From the NCBI GenBank assembly GCA_022710665.1, contig JAKLGN010000064.1, positions 1-7,530 of the forward strand: a stretch of DNA of 7,530 bases, written 5' to 3'. Position numbers and translations under genes: made by a program. Source of the DNA: Methanoregula sp. (GTDB lineage Archaea > Halobacteriota > Methanomicrobia > Methanomicrobiales > Methanospirillaceae). The notes under the pieces are model-generated. The model searched no databases, was not told where the DNA came from, and worked only from the letters and a program-made list of their open reading frames with translations. Positions 1 through 6,233 of this stretch are shown here, one piece after another (the first letter of the stretch is position 1; every line of letters starts with the position of its first letter).

Positions 1-312
1 GTCGGCAACACAGAACTCCGCTTCGGGCTTGTCGCCGGGTAATAATGCTTTTATAAACACGCTTGTCCTGGTCCGGACTTCTATCCACTCGATATAGTGT
101 TTTTCCTCCATCGGGTGTGAGGCACGGACCCGAGCTTGACGAGAATCCCCATTGCCGATTTCTCCACAAAGGGACCTGCTTCTGCTTTCCCGCATCGGTA
201 TTCTCCCGCTGGAGCGTCATCGGCGTTCCGCAGCAGACCATGGTCCCCCCGAGGCGTGGACAATTTTGGTTATGTTTCCGCAAAGCTCGCATTTATACCC
301 TTGAAAAAAGTG
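1..312 (-). pseudogene. dfx: Desulfoferrodoxin / superoxide reductase, frameshifted remnant, cut by window edge
   Basis: Desulfoferrodoxin reduces superoxide to peroxide without releasing O2, in the cytoplasm. The remnant is read in pieces. YKCELCGN (from about 297 down) and VCCGTPM carry the four Cys of the desulforedoxin-like centre I; then comes a VEKSAMGILVKLGSVPH stretch; then PMEEKHYIEWIEV and LLPGDKPEAEFCV, running to the window edge. These pieces lie in three frames. One G is missing in the C6/G6 run at 245-250, one base is missing in the CCC-TTT stretch near 168-173, and an extra AC sits between the His and Pro codons of PHPMEE near 114-119. In frame the first piece hits TGA soon after centre I. 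No ATG precedes YKCELC; the only upstream candidate, a GTG overlapping the fprA stop, is in another frame. The usual EKHVP active-site motif reads QKQVP. The C-terminal Cys and His iron ligands lie outside the window. It sits about 40-50 bases behind fprA, as in a shared operon. Identity is confident; true decay is more likely than sequencing error because of the substitutions. Confidence 0.85.
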
Positions 313-348
313 TCGTTATAATCTGTCTCTTGCTAGTTAATCGTAAAT

Positions 349-1533
349 TCACCGGATGTTGTTCTCCTTATGCTTTTGTGCAATGGTATCAGCCAGCCGG
401 TCGAGGGCCGCAAGCGTCTTTTCGTCCGGGAGTCCCTTCACCATGACCGGCTCGAGGACTTCGACCTTGACATGATCGAGCATCTTCACGATTGTTTCCG
501 GTGCCTTCCCGCCCCAGCCAAACGAACCGATGACCGATGCATACCGCATCTTGGGTTTGAGTGCGTTTGCCAGGTAGGTTGCATAGACAACCTGGGGGTG
601 AGGACCGAAGAGCACGGTCGGGGTAGCAATGACAACGGTGGCCGCATCGACAAGCGAGAGGGCAAGTTCCCCGATATCCGTATGGGTCAGGTTGAACGGT
701 CTGACCATCACACCACGGGCTATCAGGGCGTCTGTTAAGTGTTCAACCATCTTCCGGGTGCTGCCGTGCATGGACACGTACGGGATCACCACTTCGTTTT
801 TCACATCGTCAGATATCCAGTCGGCATAGGCATCGAGGATCAGGTGCGGGTTTTTGTGCACCGGGCCATGACTCGGGGCAATCAGGTCAATTTTCAGGGC
901 ACGGATCTTTTCAAGGTGGCCTTTGATACTGCCGCGGAACGGCATCATGATCTCGGCATAATACCGCTTTGCCGGGATATAGAATTCAGACCGATCGGAG
1001 ACGTAAAGGCTGGTCGATGCTGCATGGTGCCCGAAGAGATCGCAGGGGAAGAGGATTTTATCCTCCTGGAGGTAGGTGACCTGCGTCTCCGGCCAGTGGG
1101 TCCAGGGGGTGAGGATGAACTCGAGCGTCCGGTTGCCCAGCGGGAGGGTTTCGCGATCTTTGATGACCTTGAACTTATCCGGAGGAAGATGAAGCAGGGC
1201 AATGAGTTGGTCCCGGCACTTCTCATTGGTCACCACCATGGCGTCAGGGAAGAATTCAAGGACCATCGGGAGGGTGCCCGCATGGTCCTGCTCGGCATGG
1301 TTGATGACGATATAGTCAATACGCTCGATTCCCAGTTTGACGAGGTTTGAGATGAGATCGAACTCCCTGGTGGGATCAACGGTATCGATCAGTGCGGTCT
1401 TCTCGCTGCCGCGGATGAGGTAGGCATTGTAACTGGTGCCTTCCGGCAGGGGGATCAGTTCGTCAAATATCCGCCGGTCAAAATCAAGCGCCCCGACCCA
1501 GAAGATTCCCGGGACAATTTCTCGTGATGCCAT
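349..1533 (-). CDS. fprA: Flavodiiron protein, F420H2 oxidase type (FprA)
   Basis: This 394-residue flavodiiron protein reduces O2 to water at a non-haem diiron site. In methanogens the family's known electron donor is reduced F420 (F420H2 oxidase). Residues 1-245 are the metallo-beta-lactamase-like domain: HAEQDH at 79-84, THW with His146, PCD with Asp165, and SHG with His222 give the expected diiron ligands. Residues 248-394 are a flavodoxin domain with the FMN phosphate-binding loop near SMHGSTRKM (254-262) and later flavin contacts around TPTVLFGP and SFGWGG. I chose the ATG at 1533, not the longer reading from 1680. The extra 49 residues would overlap rubredoxin in another frame and look unlike the family, whereas MASREIVPGIFWVG is a normal family start. 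TAGGTG, which includes the rubredoxin stop, gives a ribosome binding site 13 bases ahead. It is the second gene of a rubredoxin-fprA-dfx cluster. The adjacent rubredoxin leaves open a rubredoxin-fed oxidase instead of a strictly F420-fed one. Confidence 0.95.
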   Translation of the reverse strand: MASREIVPGIFWVGALDFDRRIFDELIPLPEGTSYNAYLIRGSEKTALIDTVDPTREFDLISNLVKLGIERIDYIVINHAEQDHAGTLPMVLEFFPDAMVVTNEKCRDQLIALLHLPPDKFKVIKDRETLPLGNRTLEFILTPWTHWPETQVTYLQEDKILFPCDLFGHHAASTSLYVSDRSEFYIPAKRYYAEIMMPFRGSIKGHLEKIRALKIDLIAPSHGPVHKNPHLILDAYADWISDDVKNEVVIPYVSMHGSTRKMVEHLTDALIARGVMVRPFNLTHTDIGELALSLVDAATVVIATPTVLFGPHPQVVYATYLANALKPKMRYASVIGSFGWGGKAPETIVKMLDHVKVEVLEPVMVKGLPDEKTLAALDRLADTIAQKHKENNIR

Positions 1534-1546
1534 GGTATACCAACAC

Positions 1547-1705
1547 CTATTCCTCTTTAAATAATTTCTTCTCCGAACCGCAGACCGGGCACACCCAGTC
1601 AGCCGGAAGTGCAGAAAACGGTGTTCCCGGCAATATATTCTGTGCCGGTTCACCCTTCTCCGGATTATACTCGTGTCCACAAATCATGCAAATGTATTTA
1701 GTCAT
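1547..1705 (-). CDS. Rubredoxin
   Basis: This 52-residue protein is a one-electron carrier with a single Fe(Cys)4 site, acting in the cytoplasm. The two Cys pairs are plain: C6 and C9 in YICMICGHEY, and C39 and C42 in WVCPVCGSEK, with the family's PADW between them. Length is typical of rubredoxins (about 52-54). The start at 1705 is used because an upstream ATG at 1786 would add 27 hydrophobic residues not found in the family. A G-rich stretch lies about 9 bases ahead of the ATG. It is followed after 13 bases by fprA, so the two are almost certainly co-transcribed. Likely partners are the flavodiiron protein and, ancestrally, the desulfoferrodoxin further down, since rubredoxin is the usual electron donor to superoxide reductases. 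Confidence 0.95.
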   Translation of the reverse strand: MTKYICMICGHEYNPEKGEPAQNILPGTPFSALPADWVCPVCGSEKKLFKEE

Positions 1706-1749
1706 CAGGTAAAACCCCCAAAATACTGGCTGGTACAACAGTAGCGCGG

Positions 1750-1775
1750 AGAATTGCAATAATGATTTCGATAGT
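1750..1775 (-). promoter_or_regulatory. Possible TATA-like element for the rubredoxin-fprA unit
   Basis: The 89 bases between the TOPRIM gene stop and the rubredoxin ATG contain an A/T-rich patch reading CGAAATCATTATTGC on the minus strand, about 55 bases from the ATG. That spacing would allow a leader of roughly 30 bases. The match to an archaeal TATA box is loose, and a second A/T patch (AGTATTTTG, nearer the ATG) could serve instead. It supports the unit having its own promoter but is weak. Confidence 0.3.
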
Positions 1776-1794
1776 GCACGCCCCACACCGGCTC

Positions 1795-2349
1795 TCAGGG
1801 AGGACCGGGGGGGAGGGCTGCCGGGTCCTCGAGATGATACCGGTCGAAGAAAAACTTAAACGACTGATTATGCCGGGCTGCCGTAACGGGCGAGAATGAT
1901 TTGAGGATCTCGAACATGAAGTCAATCCGGGAATCAAACGATGGTGGGATAAGAGCGTTAAAGCCCTCTTTCGTGAGATCGTCGGTGAATGGAAGCGACG
2001 GGAGGCCCAGCTTCTGCAGGGACTCGTCCGGCAGCCCGGCATAATACCAGCTCTCGATCTCCATGATGACAACAACGATACTGCTCCCGGTGATATTGGA
2101 ATACCAGTGGTACAGGAGCTGTTTCTTGTCCTTCACGGACCGTTCCGCATCGATATCAGCGACGAAAATATAATCATTCCTCATATCTGAGAGGCTTTTT
2201 AGGAAATTGTTCACTTTCACCCGCTTGATGCTCGCATAGGGAAGAATTTCAACGGAATCATACCTGGGCAAAAACAATGGTTTCATGACCCGGCCGAAGA
2301 ACCGGACATCATCTTCACCCTCCACGAGGATATAGAGCCGTTTTTTCAT
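1795..2349 (-). CDS. Small TOPRIM-like (OLD-type nuclease) partner of the ATPase
   Basis: This 184-residue protein looks like a stand-alone TOPRIM domain of the kind found with AAA ATPases in OLD, PARIS and DUF4276/DUF4435-type pairs. Visible signs are an N-terminal beta strand ending in the acidic LVEGEDD (8-14; Glu10), then VADID (63-67; Asp65 and Asp67), the two metal-binding TOPRIM motifs. A further acidic MEIESWYYAG (96-105) resembles the E-x-E/D-x-W block seen in DUF4276-like proteins. The C-terminal half has a helix-rich stretch with RIDFMFEILK and an SF-FFF segment near 163-168. The expected activity is metal-dependent nicking or cleavage of nucleic acid, switched by the ATPase; that is family inference and not proven. 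Its ATG follows the ATPase TGA after only three bases, so translation is probably coupled. The last codons include a run of seven C, where an indel would change the final residues. I cannot assign a specific DUF. Confidence 0.72.
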   Translation of the reverse strand: MKKRLYILVEGEDDVRFFGRVMKPLFLPRYDSVEILPYASIKRVKVNNFLKSLSDMRNDYIFVADIDAERSVKDKKQLLYHWYSNITGSSIVVVIMEIESWYYAGLPDESLQKLGLPSLPFTDDLTKEGFNALIPPSFDSRIDFMFEILKSFSPVTAARHNQSFKFFFDRYHLEDPAALPPGPP

Positions 2350-2352
2350 GGA

Positions 2353-3618
2353 TCAGAATCCCAGCAGGTTCTGGACATAGAGCTCTTCGATCCCGATCTC
2401 GTTTGCCAGAAACGTCCGGACCTCTTCCTTATCCCCGGGGCGGGATATGATGGAGAAGCCTTCGCTGTCCCGCGAGATGAGGAGGAGATCGTCAAGCGTC
2501 GCATGCTTGACTGCCTCGGTACTGTGCGTGGTGATCATCACCTGTTTTTTCTCCGATGCCTCCTTCATCATCCTCATGAGACGCGCGACAAGGAACGGGT
2601 GGATATGGCTGACCGGCTCCTCGATGATGATAAAGGGTTTTTTCTCGAAATAGAGCGCGATGATCATGGCAAAGATCGCGATCGTCCCGTCAGACAGCGA
2701 CGAAGCGGGCAGGTCCCGGCTCCGGGTGTACCGCTCCCGCATGGTCAGGATCAGGGATACGTCCATAAATTTCTGGACGGAGAAATCCTCGATAAATGGC
2801 AGCACGTCCCGGAGCAGGTTGGTGAATTTCCGCTTCTTTTCCGGGTTCTCAAGGATGCTCTTGACCACCAGCGCAAGGTTGCCTGCGTTCTCGTCCAGTT
2901 CCCGTTTCGCGGTGATGACCATCCCTTTCTTGGGGAGTTTGGGATCAATATCGTAGACCGCGATCCGGTCAAAAAATCTTTCGAAATGCGGGAGGGGGCA
3001 GCCGTAGAAGGTCTCGAGGAGCAGGGTGCGTTCCGGGAGCTTTTTCCCCCGGAAGAAGAGCGGGATTATATCGTTTTCTGTCAGAGGGCATCCCCCGGGA
3101 ATGTCGACGGTATACTGGACCACCCCTTTCACCACGGATACCAGGACAGAACCCTTTCCCAAAGCCTGGTTCTTGTCATTGCGGTTGCGGCCGTTAGCAC
3201 AGGATAAGACCTCATAGCAGATCCGGAGATTATCATAGACAATAGAGAACCCCTCGCCGGTTGCATTGAAATCCAGTGCGAATTCATACGACGACTCGCA
3301 GGGACGCACCTCTATCTGCGACTCTCCTTTCCGGGTCCTGTCCACGATCTCCTCGGTCCCGTCCAGTTCGTAAGTCACCCTGAGCGCCAGATTCCGCTCA
3401 TTTCCGATCTTGGTATTCCGGATATACTCTGCTCCCCCCTGCAGGGCAATGGCATTGACAATACCGTAACGGGCGATGTCCCGCAGGAACCGGAATACAC
3501 TGATGAAATTGGATTTCCCTGCCGCATTGGAGCCGATCACGACATTGAGCCGGGATAAGTCAACGTCAATCTCTGAAAAACTCTTGAAATTTTCAATATG
3601 GATCCGTTTTATTGGCAT
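2353..3618 (-). CDS. AAA family ATPase (AAA_21/AAA_15, OLD-like)
   Basis: This 421-residue protein has an ABC/SMC-type ATPase fold like that of OLD-family proteins. It starts with IKRIHIENFKSF, the usual first strand, then Walker A GSNAAGKS (29-36). Residues about 60-300 form the variable insert typical of these proteins, with YDIDPK at 222-227. An ABC-like signature SLSDGT lies at 307-312, Walker B FIIIEEP at 329-335 followed by HIHP (338-341), and the switch His in ITTHSTEA (362-369; His365). The residue after EEP is Val where many relatives have Glu. There is no C-terminal TOPRIM domain; that activity is supplied by the next gene, three bases downstream. AGGAG lies about six bases before the ATG and a TATA-like box sits 50-60 bases upstream. 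Paired ATPase/TOPRIM genes are commonly anti-phage or plasmid-defence modules, so that role is the leading inference. An uncharacterised housekeeping role is possible. No transposase, integrase or other defence gene is adjacent. Confidence 0.88.
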   Translation of the reverse strand: MPIKRIHIENFKSFSEIDVDLSRLNVVIGSNAAGKSNFISVFRFLRDIARYGIVNAIALQGGAEYIRNTKIGNERNLALRVTYELDGTEEIVDRTRKGESQIEVRPCESSYEFALDFNATGEGFSIVYDNLRICYEVLSCANGRNRNDKNQALGKGSVLVSVVKGVVQYTVDIPGGCPLTENDIIPLFFRGKKLPERTLLLETFYGCPLPHFERFFDRIAVYDIDPKLPKKGMVITAKRELDENAGNLALVVKSILENPEKKRKFTNLLRDVLPFIEDFSVQKFMDVSLILTMRERYTRSRDLPASSLSDGTIAIFAMIIALYFEKKPFIIIEEPVSHIHPFLVARLMRMMKEASEKKQVMITTHSTEAVKHATLDDLLLISRDSEGFSIISRPGDKEEVRTFLANEIGIEELYVQNLLGF

Positions 3619-3666
3619 ACATGCTCCTCTCGTCAGTGTCTCTTTCAGACAAAAAGAATGTATTGG

Positions 3667-3676
3667 TTTAATAAAG
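3667..3676 (-). promoter_or_regulatory. TATA-like box ahead of the ATPase/TOPRIM unit
   Basis: The minus strand reads CTTTATTAAA here, in the 69 bases between the tspO stop and the ATPase ATG. A start site about 25 bases downstream would leave a leader of roughly 25-30 bases containing the AGGAG at 3624-3628. This fits an independent promoter for the ATPase/TOPRIM pair. Position and sequence are reasonable for an archaeal promoter, but this is inference from composition. Confidence 0.45.
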
Positions 3677-3687
3677 GAATGGCAGGG

Positions 3688-4194
3688 TCAGATGACGAAA
3701 ACATAATTATTGAGGACCATGATCCCATAATTGAGATATGCCAGGTAACAGACCCAGAGGAAGCAGGGAACAAGCAGCATTCCCCCATAGACATTGAACC
3801 GGAACACCTGGATGATCGCAGAGATAAGCGTTGCCCAGAGAGCAATGATACACAAGAATGCGATGAAGATCGCATGAACGCCGAAGAATGCATACGCCCA
3901 CACAAGCGTGAACACGAGCTGCAGAGCGAACAGGATCAAACCGAATGAAACATCGCGCTGACTGACACCTGATTGCAGGATAAAGAAGAGGACAAGCCCC
4001 ATGAGAACGAAGGAGACCATCCAGACCGGTGAAAAAACCCAGGACGGGGCTGAGAAAATGGGCTTGATAAGATTTTCATACCATGCAGGCATCCCGGGAA
4101 GAGCGGCATACCAGAATTTATAACCCGCAAACACGCAGGCTGCGAGAGACGCTGCGAGGGTGAGAAAACTTTTCACAATGCTTTGCGCCGTCAT
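3688..4194 (-). CDS. tspO: TspO/MBR (tryptophan-rich sensory) family membrane protein
   Basis: This 168-residue, mostly hydrophobic protein matches the TspO/MBR family (about 150-170 residues, five membrane helices). The family block WYENLIKPIFSAPSW starts at Trp38 and runs into VFSPVW (53-58), the loop after helix 1 and the beginning of helix 2. Further helices lie near 58-74, 84-103, 108-130 and 136-158, and the closing family signature is YLAYLNYGIMVLN (150-162). TspO proteins bind porphyrins and are linked to tetrapyrrole transport, degradation or oxidative-stress signalling; the substrate here cannot be read from the sequence. The start at 4194 gives a short N-terminal tail and a first helix near 10-28. 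It appears to be a single-gene unit with its own TATA-like box close upstream. Being two units away from the rubredoxin-fprA cluster may or may not be meaningful. The identity is secure; the role is not. Confidence 0.92.
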   Translation of the reverse strand: MTAQSIVKSFLTLAASLAACVFAGYKFWYAALPGMPAWYENLIKPIFSAPSWVFSPVWMVSFVLMGLVLFFILQSGVSQRDVSFGLILFALQLVFTLVWAYAFFGVHAIFIAFLCIIALWATLISAIIQVFRFNVYGGMLLVPCFLWVCYLAYLNYGIMVLNNYVFVI

Positions 4195-4225
4195 TTGTTT
4201 CCAGCTATGGTTTTCGGGAGGTGAG

Positions 4226-4238
4226 GATATATATTTTC
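4226..4238 (-). promoter_or_regulatory. TATA box for tspO
   Basis: The minus strand reads GAAAATATATATC, an unusually clear archaeal TATA element. It lies about 32-44 bases before the tspO ATG, so a start site 22-27 bases downstream would give a leader of only about 10 bases. No strong Shine-Dalgarno sequence is seen ahead of the ATG, which agrees with a very short leader. Confidence 0.6.
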
Positions 4239-4277
4239 TTGAACATTCGGGTCAGAACAACCAGCATTGAAATGATT

Positions 4278-4359
4278 GCTCTGGAGAAATCATGGGACAG
4301 ATGGTCCCGGGGGCTTTTGCTCACGGTTGAGCCCCCGCCGCTTTTGCAGCCCCTGCATT
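4278..4359 (+). repeat. Structured dispersed repeat, copy A
   Basis: The first 48 bases, from GCTCTGGAGAAATCAT to TTTTGCTCACG, match copy B (6301-6378, other strand) at 47 positions. Similarity continues less strictly through TGAGCCCC and GCAGCCC to about 4359. The copy can form GCTCA-CGGT-TGAGC (4319-4332). GGGG at 4309-4312 can pair with the CCCC after it across a bulge. It can also form TGCAG-CCC-CTGCA (4345-4357), or alternatively GCCGC-TTTT-GCAGC with one mismatch, and GGGAC-AGATG-GTCCC just before. It lies upstream of and divergent from tspO. It could be a small structured RNA, a MITE-like element or a regulatory site; I see no transposase. Confidence 0.8.
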
Positions 4360-4455
4360 GAGATAATCACCAACGAAGGTTTTTTCGTTATCCTCAAAGA
4401 AAAGAGGACCATCCTGTCGCAAACCGCTCCCGCCACCGAGGGGGGCAGGGATGGT

Positions 4456-4510
4456 AAAAAGGAGGGTCGATCATGGGGAGAAAAAGAGGGCTTCACCAGA
4501 GCCGAAAAAA
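4456..4510 (-). terminator. T-tract terminator region behind the UPF0316 gene
   Basis: On the minus strand, reading away from the UPF0316 stop at 4515, there are T runs of six (4505-4510), five (4481-4485) and five (4456-4460) bases in C/T-rich surroundings. Archaeal termination commonly uses such U-tracts without a hairpin. The position right after the stop codon supports this, but no single strong site can be singled out. Confidence 0.4.
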
Positions 4511-4514
4511 CATA

Positions 4515-5114
4515 TTATTTCCCTTTCCTTGATGCCCGGAACGGATCGATCCAGCTGAACATGCCCCGTGACTGTTTGTCGGGAAAAACCCCTTCTGCCA
4601 CCGATTTCACCTCTTCGACAGCGTAGAATGCATTCGGATGAAACTGTTTGATGATCCCGATTACCTGGGAAAGGTCCTGCCGTTTGATGATGGTGAATAC
4701 CATGTTCACCCTGCCGGTACCCCCTTCCCCGTCGATGCTGGTAACGCCGTAGTTATGCGAACGGAGGACCTGCAGCAGGTCCTGCGGGTCCTCCCTGGTG
4801 ATAATACGGACGCTTGTCAGCCCGAGGGATATCTTCTCCTCGATCATCATACCGATGAACGTGCCGGTCGCAAACCCGGCACCATACGCGATATAACAGA
4901 CCACGTTCGTCATGTTGTTCATGACCTGCCCGATGGCTACTAGCCATATGATCACCTCGAAAAACCCGATCAGGGGAGGGAGATATTTCACTCCTTTTGA
5001 GAGGAAAATAACCCGGAGGGTATCGAGGCTCATGTCACAGACCCGGGCAAAGAAGATCATCAGTGGGACGAAAATAAAGGTGAACAGGTTAGAAAAGAGT
5101 GCTGCATCGAACAT
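4515..5114 (-). CDS. UPF0316 family membrane protein (DUF5698 + DUF2179)
   Basis: This 199-residue protein fits the UPF0316 family. The N-terminal half (DUF5698) has three hydrophobic segments, near 8-24, 46-66 and 71-92, with the family blocks ARVCDMSLDTLRVIF (23-37) and GFFEVIIWLVAIGQV (50-64), and AYGAGFATGTFIGMMIEEK (76-94). The C-terminal half (DUF2179, about 101-172) is a soluble alpha/beta domain beginning VRIITRE and including HNYGVTSIDGEG (120-131). A basic tail ends the protein. DUF2179 domains occur as cytosolic sensor modules in membrane proteins, and a ligand-binding role is suspected for some relatives; no biochemical function is established for UPF0316. The ATG at 5114 is the first possible start, a TAA lying five codons upstream in frame, and gives a complete first helix. 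No clear ribosome binding site is seen. It follows the lipoprotein gene after 105 bases. Confidence 0.9.
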   Translation of the reverse strand: MFDAALFSNLFTFIFVPLMIFFARVCDMSLDTLRVIFLSKGVKYLPPLIGFFEVIIWLVAIGQVMNNMTNVVCYIAYGAGFATGTFIGMMIEEKISLGLTSVRIITREDPQDLLQVLRSHNYGVTSIDGEGGTGRVNMVFTIIKRQDLSQVIGIIKQFHPNAFYAVEEVKSVAEGVFPDKQSRGMFSWIDPFRASRKGK

Positions 5115-5219
5115 GATTACTTGGTTTTACGGCAGCAATGTTAACCGTTTGTGGCCGTATGAGGGGGGAAGAAAGAATGGCCGGCAGTCTGCTGCAATGC
5201 CGAAATGAAAGAGAGGGGA

Positions 5220-6212
5220 TCAGGGGGATCCGGTCGTTGCGTTGGTGATTATGAATTTTTTTACCCAGGTGCCTCTTTGCTGGTCCCTGATATTCAGAAC
5301 CGTGACTGTCCACTCCCCGGGAGAAGCCCCCCGGTTTGGCGCCAGGTCAAGACTGCAGGATATCTTTGAGGATTCCATGGAGAGCGGTCCATCACAGACA
5401 AGTTCGGTTGCATTTTTCATCAGGCTGACTTTCACTTCATTCCTGAAGTTCTGGCCGGTGATGACCAGAGAAACCTTCTCATGTACTGCCCCGGTAACCG
5501 GGTACATCCCGGCAATGATCGGTGATGCCTCCCCGATGGTAAAAATCCCGGGTTGTGAATCAGACTTTCCGTCGGGATTGGTCACGATAAGGGTATAGAC
5601 ACCATCACTTTTTCCCTTAAGGTTGAAGAGACACGAGATGTCAAAAGCGGTGACCCTGACCACGGTAGCGTTGATCGCAGCGGAACCGACCCTGACCAGT
5701 CTGACGGTAGCACCTTTCTGGAAGTTTGTCCCGGAGATGGTGACACTTACTACCGTATCCCTGACGGCAAAGCCGGGAGAGATATTCGAGATGACGGGGG
5801 CAGTGCCGGAGGAGCTTTGGGGGGGTTCCGAAAGGAGAGTGGGAGAAACAACCGGTACAATCGAGATAACGACGTGGCCGACTTTCACCGTATATATTTT
5901 TTCCACCTCCGTCCGCGGACTCTTCTCCACCCAGGTGCTTGTCCGGTGGCCCCATGAACCGTCGGTATTCTTCTCGATTATTCCCCGCGTGTACTGGTCC
6001 GTTGCTGCATCATAGTTCAGGATCACGTACAGGGCAGGGGCAGTTGCCGAGGAAGACGTTGCAATGATATCCCCCGCTCCATACTTTGCATCCGGGTGCG
6101 TGGGCAGGGCAGTTGTTCCGGCAGATGCCGGTTCTTCGGAACAGCCGGCAAAAAACACGCTAAAAACCAGAAGAAAGGAAAATAAAAGGCAGAACGGGGA
6201 ATTTCCGGTCAT
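5220..6212 (-). CDS. IPT/TIG-domain lipoprotein
   Basis: This 330-residue protein begins with a signal peptide: a hydrophobic run FCLLFSFLLVFSVFFAG ends in a lipobox FAGC with Cys24, so it should be anchored outside the membrane by a lipid. Residues about 42-120 form a small domain with YGAGDII, LYVILNYDAATDQY, DGSWGHR and YTVKVGHVV, a pattern I recall from methanogen surface proteins but cannot name. Two immunoglobulin-like IPT/TIG domains follow: about 138-226 (PVISNISPGFAVRDTV, ISGTNF, and the strand end YTLIVTNPDG) and about 229-325 (PIIAGMYPVTG, ITGQNF, WTVTVLN). These domains usually serve in adhesion or as spacers in surface proteins. The ATG at 6212 is chosen because the longer frame from 6443 would read through repeat B and bury the signal peptide. 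A TATA-like box about 27 bases ahead suggests a leaderless transcript. There is no catalytic motif and no S-layer or sortase signal. Confidence 0.85.
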   Translation of the reverse strand: MTGNSPFCLLFSFLLVFSVFFAGCSEEPASAGTTALPTHPDAKYGAGDIIATSSSATAPALYVILNYDAATDQYTRGIIEKNTDGSWGHRTSTWVEKSPRTEVEKIYTVKVGHVVISIVPVVSPTLLSEPPQSSSGTAPVISNISPGFAVRDTVVSVTISGTNFQKGATVRLVRVGSAAINATVVRVTAFDISCLFNLKGKSDGVYTLIVTNPDGKSDSQPGIFTIGEASPIIAGMYPVTGAVHEKVSLVITGQNFRNEVKVSLMKNATELVCDGPLSMESSKISCSLDLAPNRGASPGEWTVTVLNIRDQQRGTWVKKFIITNATTGSP

Positions 6213-6233
6213 AATCCTATCTTTGGCACAGCG

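Larger units (their letters stand above)
4195..4514. other. Gene-poor stretch between tspO and the UPF0316 gene
   Basis: These 320 bases hold no gene I can support. From left to right they contain the tspO promoter, repeat copy A with its hairpins (4278-4359), a weak AACGAA/TTCGTT dyad (4372-4389, six-base stem and six-base loop), and three A-tracts on the plus strand (T-tracts on the minus strand) just behind the UPF0316 stop. A plus-strand reading frame crosses it but resembles no protein. Confidence 0.6.

Noticed and set aside
370..1350. Long plus-strand open frames opposite fprA
   Set aside because: They are antisense to a gene with full family motifs, have no recognisable domains, and follow from GC-biased third positions.
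1534..1680. Longer N terminus for fprA
   Set aside because: The added residues are the rubredoxin gene read in another frame; the family start fits the ATG at 1533.
2503..3207. A 234-residue plus-strand frame opposite the ATPase gene
   Set aside because: Low-complexity, charged composition without family motifs; the minus-strand frame carries Walker A, signature and Walker B in order.
4276..4626. Plus-strand frame starting in repeat A
   Set aside because: It runs through the repeat, the intergenic T/A tracts and into the UPF0316 gene on the other strand, and resembles no protein.
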